Below, one piece after another: positions 15,229-17,386 of a stretch of DNA of 17,386 nt. The notes beneath the pieces are model-generated. The model saw nothing but the letters and a program-made list of their open reading frames with translations. It did not search any database and had not been told where the DNA came from. Positions within the stretch are counted from its first letter, which is position 1; each line of letters opens with the position of its first letter. A program made the translations under genes and the position numbers. The stretch covers positions 1-17,386 of the forward strand of contig CAITLX010000585.1 in NCBI GenBank assembly GCA_903893335.1, given 5' to 3'. The DNA is from an uncultured delta proteobacterium (lineage in GTDB: Bacteria; Myxococcota_A; Polyangia; Polyangiales; Polyangiaceae).

Positions 15229-16158
15229 TCACGGTTTCTCCCAGGAGCCGGACGGCGGTGAGGCCGACGGGGTCGCGCCGCGGCGGCCGAGGTCGCGGTG
15301 CACGACCGTGATCGGCAGGCCTGTCGCGGCGGCGGCCTCGCGGGCGAGGTGCTCGGCGAGGACGACCGAGCGGTGGCGCCCCCCCGTGCAGCCGATGCCT
15401 ACGGTGAGGTACGATTTTCCCTCGCGCTCGTGCAGCGGCAGCGTGAACGAGAGCAGGTCGATGGCCCGCCGGACGAAGCCGCGCGTCTCGTCGCGATCGA
15501 GCACGAACGAGATGATGGCCGGGTCGGTGCCCGGCAGGTGGCTGATGTCGGGCACGAAGTACGGGTTGTCGAGGAAGCGGACGTCGAGCAGCAGGTCGGC
15601 GTCGACCGGCGCGCCGTACTTGAAGCCGAACGACACGAACCGCGTCGCCATGCGCGGGAGCTCGCCCGCTCCCGGGCCGAAGCTGTGCACGACGCGCCGC
15701 CGAAGCTCGTGCACCGAGAGTCCGGTGGTGTCGATGACGTGCGTCGCGCGCGCGCGCAGCGGCGCGAGGCGCTCGCGCTCGGCGAGGACGCCTCCGAGCA
15801 CGTCGATCGAGGCCGTGGAGGCGTCCTGGGCGCTCGCGAGCGGGTGCGGGCGGCGCGTCTCGCTGAAGCGCCGCAGCAGCGCCTCGTCGGACGCGTCGAG
15901 GAACACGAGCGACAGCTCGCGCCCGGCGCGCAGCGCGTCGAGCCGCGTGCCGACGTCGCCGAGGAAGCTGCGAACGCGCACGTCGATGCCGAGCGCGACG
16001 CGCTCGATGCCGCCGGCCTCGCACGCGGCGACGGCGGCTGCGAGCAGCGTCGTCGGCAGGTTGTCGACGCAGTAGAAGCCGAGGTCCTCGAGCGCACGGA
16101 GCGCGGTGGACTTGCCGGCGCCCGAGAGCCCGCTGACGACGACGAGGACGACGGGCAT
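15229..16158 (-). CDS. rapZ: RapZ/YvcJ-family P-loop nucleotide- and RNA-binding protein
   Basis: 309 aa from an ATG at 16158 that overlaps the hprK stop by one base (TGATG). The Walker A motif GLSGAGKS (10-17) is followed by the family-typical ALRALEDLGFYCVDNLP. The C-terminal domain carries VSFGFKYGAPVDADLLLDVR (175-194), DNPYFVPDISHLPGTDPAI and GCTGGRHRSVVLAEHLA (256-272). Length is usual apart from a Ser/Pro-rich tail of about 15 residues. In E. coli RapZ guides the GlmZ/GlmY small RNAs and RNase E to control GlmS and so cell-wall amino-sugar supply; in Gram-positives YvcJ binds nucleotides and UDP-GlcNAc. Its place between hprK and ptsH matches the widespread linkage of rapZ with ptsN and HPr genes. 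The RNA targets here are unknown. Confidence 0.97.
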   Translation of the reverse strand: MPVVLVVVSGLSGAGKSTALRALEDLGFYCVDNLPTTLLAAAVAACEAGGIERVALGIDVRVRSFLGDVGTRLDALRAGRELSLVFLDASDEALLRRFSETRRPHPLASAQDASTASIDVLGGVLAERERLAPLRARATHVIDTTGLSVHELRRRVVHSFGPGAGELPRMATRFVSFGFKYGAPVDADLLLDVRFLDNPYFVPDISHLPGTDPAIISFVLDRDETRGFVRRAIDLLSFTLPLHEREGKSYLTVGIGCTGGRHRSVVLAEHLAREAAAATGLPITVVHRDLGRRGATPSASPPSGSWEKP

Positions 16159-17246
16159 CAGCGGCTCCGCTCCGAGCGCGGACCGAAGCCGAACTCCGTT
16201 CGCCGAGGCGGACCGGCGTCCGAGCGCGGCCCGAAGCCGACGACGGGAGGCACGATCGACTCGCCCTCCTGCAGGGCGCTGCGCGGCAAGAGCGTGCCCT
16301 CGAGGCGAGCGAAGAACTCGCGCGCGGCGTGGTGCCCGGCGTCGCGCAGCAGCTCGTTGCGCGCGGCGATCTCGAGGATGGAGCCCATGTTGCGCCCCGG
16401 GCGCACGGGGATGACGAGCTCGCGGACCGACACGCCGAGCACCTGCTGGTAGCGGTCGTCGACGCCCATGCGGTCGTACTCGGTGTCGTCGGACCACTCG
16501 ACGAGGCGCACCACGACGTCGATGCGCTTGCGATCGCGGATGGCGGTGACGCCGAAGAGGTCGCGGATGTTGAGCACGCCGAGGCCGCGGATCTCGATGT
16601 GGTGGCGCAGCAGCGGGGCGGCCTGGCCGAAGACCATCCCCGGGGGGCGGTAGTCGCACTCGACGACGTCGTCGGCGACGAGACGGTGACCGCGCAGCAC
16701 GAGGTCGAGCGCGCACTCGCTCTTGCCGATCGAGCTCGCGCCGGTGAGCAGCAGCCCCGCGCCGTAGACGTCGACCAGCACGCCGTGCAGCGTCGTGCGG
16801 GGCGCGAGGCGGTCGTCGAGCAGGGCGTGGATGGCCGTGATGGTGCCGCTCGACTTCTCGCGCGAGACGACGAGCGGGGTGCCCGTCGCCTCGGCGCACG
16901 CGACGATCTCGGGGAAGGGCTCGACGCCGCGCGTGACCACGACGCACGACAACCCGAGGCCGAAATACCCCTCGGCCGCCTGGCGCCGCTCGTCGGCGCT
17001 GAGCCCGGAGAGGTACGAGCACTCCGTCTCGCCGATGATCTGGATGCGCGTGGGCACCAGGCCGTGGAAGTGCCCCACGAGCGCCAGGCCGGACTTCTGG
17101 ATGCGCGTGTGGGCGATGGTGCGGCCGAGCCCCGCCTCGCCCGCTGCGACGCGTAGCTCGATGCCGAGCCCGGGATCGGCGACGATCTCGCCCGTCGTGA
17201 GCGTGCGTGCGCTGCGCTCCTCGTCGATCACGGGCGCGTCTCCCAC
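16158..17246 (-). CDS. hprK: HPr kinase/phosphorylase
   Basis: 362 aa from a GTG at 17246, 2 nt after the upstream stop. HprK phosphorylates, and reverses phosphorylation of, the regulatory serine of HPr. The N-terminal domain (15-140) is of HprK type (IQIIGETECSYLSGLSADER). The kinase core has GASSIGKSECALDLVLRGH (169-187), then LVADDVVE with the Asp pair at 192-193, and the family signature EIRGLGVLNIRDLFG (218-232). PVRPGRNMGSILEIAARNEL closes the core. The P-loop has Ser at 172 where most HprK have Gly (GxSGxGKS); this still fits the loose Walker A pattern. About 45 residues follow the core, including the repeated VGFGPRS/FGFGPRS. The substrate, HPr Ser48, is encoded two genes downstream. 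Confidence 0.96.
   Translation of the reverse strand: MGDAPVIDEERSARTLTTGEIVADPGLGIELRVAAGEAGLGRTIAHTRIQKSGLALVGHFHGLVPTRIQIIGETECSYLSGLSADERRQAAEGYFGLGLSCVVVTRGVEPFPEIVACAEATGTPLVVSREKSSGTITAIHALLDDRLAPRTTLHGVLVDVYGAGLLLTGASSIGKSECALDLVLRGHRLVADDVVECDYRPPGMVFGQAAPLLRHHIEIRGLGVLNIRDLFGVTAIRDRKRIDVVVRLVEWSDDTEYDRMGVDDRYQQVLGVSVRELVIPVRPGRNMGSILEIAARNELLRDAGHHAAREFFARLEGTLLPRSALQEGESIVPPVVGFGPRSDAGPPRRTEFGFGPRSERSR
16171..16240 (-). repeat. Imperfect 48-bp-period repeat at the 3' end of hprK
   Basis: 22 bp at 16171-16192 recur at 16219-16240 with one mismatch. In protein these are VGFGPRS (336-342) and FGFGPRS (352-358), exactly 16 codons apart. They lie in a tail beyond the conserved HprK core. 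Confidence 0.85.
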
Positions 17247-17248
17247 GG

Positions 17249-17386
17249 TCAGGCGGCGCGGCCTTCTTCGGCGCTCCGGATGAGGTCGAACGCGTCGGCC
17301 GCCGCGGCCGATGCGAGCAGCTTCTCGCGAAAGCCGGCGTCGCGCAGGAGCCGCGACACGCGCGCGAGCGTCTTGAGGTGCTCGCC
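17249..17386 (-). CDS. ptsN: C-terminal end of PTS EIIA-Ntr (PtsN-like)
   Basis: The last 45 codons of a minus-strand gene, cut by the window edge, with TGA at 17249-17251. The frame reads HLKTLARVSRLLRDAGFREK followed by LLASAAAADAFDLIRSAEE. This is the typical C-terminal helix region of fructose-type/nitrogen-type EIIA proteins, where HLK.LARISRLLRD..FR..L is strongly conserved. EIIA-Ntr accepts phosphate from HPr and regulates targets such as potassium transport and kinases. The active His is outside the window. hprK begins 2 nt downstream, consistent with one operon, and ptsN-hprK-rapZ-HPr order supports the call. Confidence 0.85.
   Translation of the reverse strand, partial: GEHLKTLARVSRLLRDAGFREKLLASAAAADAFDLIRSAEEGRAA

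Overview
The window is very GC-rich bacterial DNA, with codons strongly ending in G or C. It carries several lipoproteins with Asp-rich or Cys-rich modules of the kinds 'CSDGxDxDGDGxxDFPxDPGC' and 'DCPxGxxCxxGxC'. Together with an HPr kinase gene next to ptsN, rapZ, ptsH and ptsI, this points to a delta-proteobacterium of the myxobacterial type (Polyangia/Myxococcia). That assignment is inference from style and gene content; there is no rRNA or other marker here. No tRNA, CRISPR array, transposase or phage gene was seen.

Layout. (1) 1-2853, plus strand: the 3' end of an unrecognised gene, then a membrane-anchored TPR protein of YfgM type and a BamB-like beta-propeller lipoprotein overlapping by 4 nt, behind a good promoter at 571-598. 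(2) 3017-6940, minus strand: groEL with a long GGM tail and no groES beside it, then a class II cyclic-nucleotide phosphodiesterase of the metallo-beta-lactamase fold, then a PAS protein flanked by two degenerate receiver-like segments. Hairpins between these genes suggest they are separate or partly separate transcripts. (3) 7092-7331, plus strand: a small Asp-rich lipoprotein divergent from groEL. (4) 7463-12890, minus strand: a tight three-gene unit made of a 5'-nucleotidase/UshA-type lipoprotein with cysteine-rich modules, a second lipoprotein with putative calcium-binding motifs, and a predicted outer-membrane beta-barrel protein. This is the best candidate for an undescribed system. The natural hypothesis is surface capture and dephosphorylation of nucleotides, but only the first gene has a recognisable activity. 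(5) 13061-17386, minus strand: the regulatory phosphotransferase operon ptsN (3' end only)-hprK-rapZ-ptsH-ptsI, tightly packed. No sugar permease is visible.

The most unusual structural feature is a recurrent one: several genes have short tandem duplications exactly at their 3' ends, including the stop codon. ptsI has 36 bp twice plus 6 bp, the beta-barrel gene has about 32 bp three times, the ptsH/ptsI junction has a 29-bp period three times, and hprK has an imperfect 48-bp-period repeat. At ptsH/ptsI the third, degenerate copy supplies the ribosome binding site and GTG start of ptsI, which suggests that an ancestral GTGA stop/start overlap was pulled apart by tandem duplication.

Work was by eye only. 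Family assignments rest on recognised motifs, and promoter and terminator calls are tentative.
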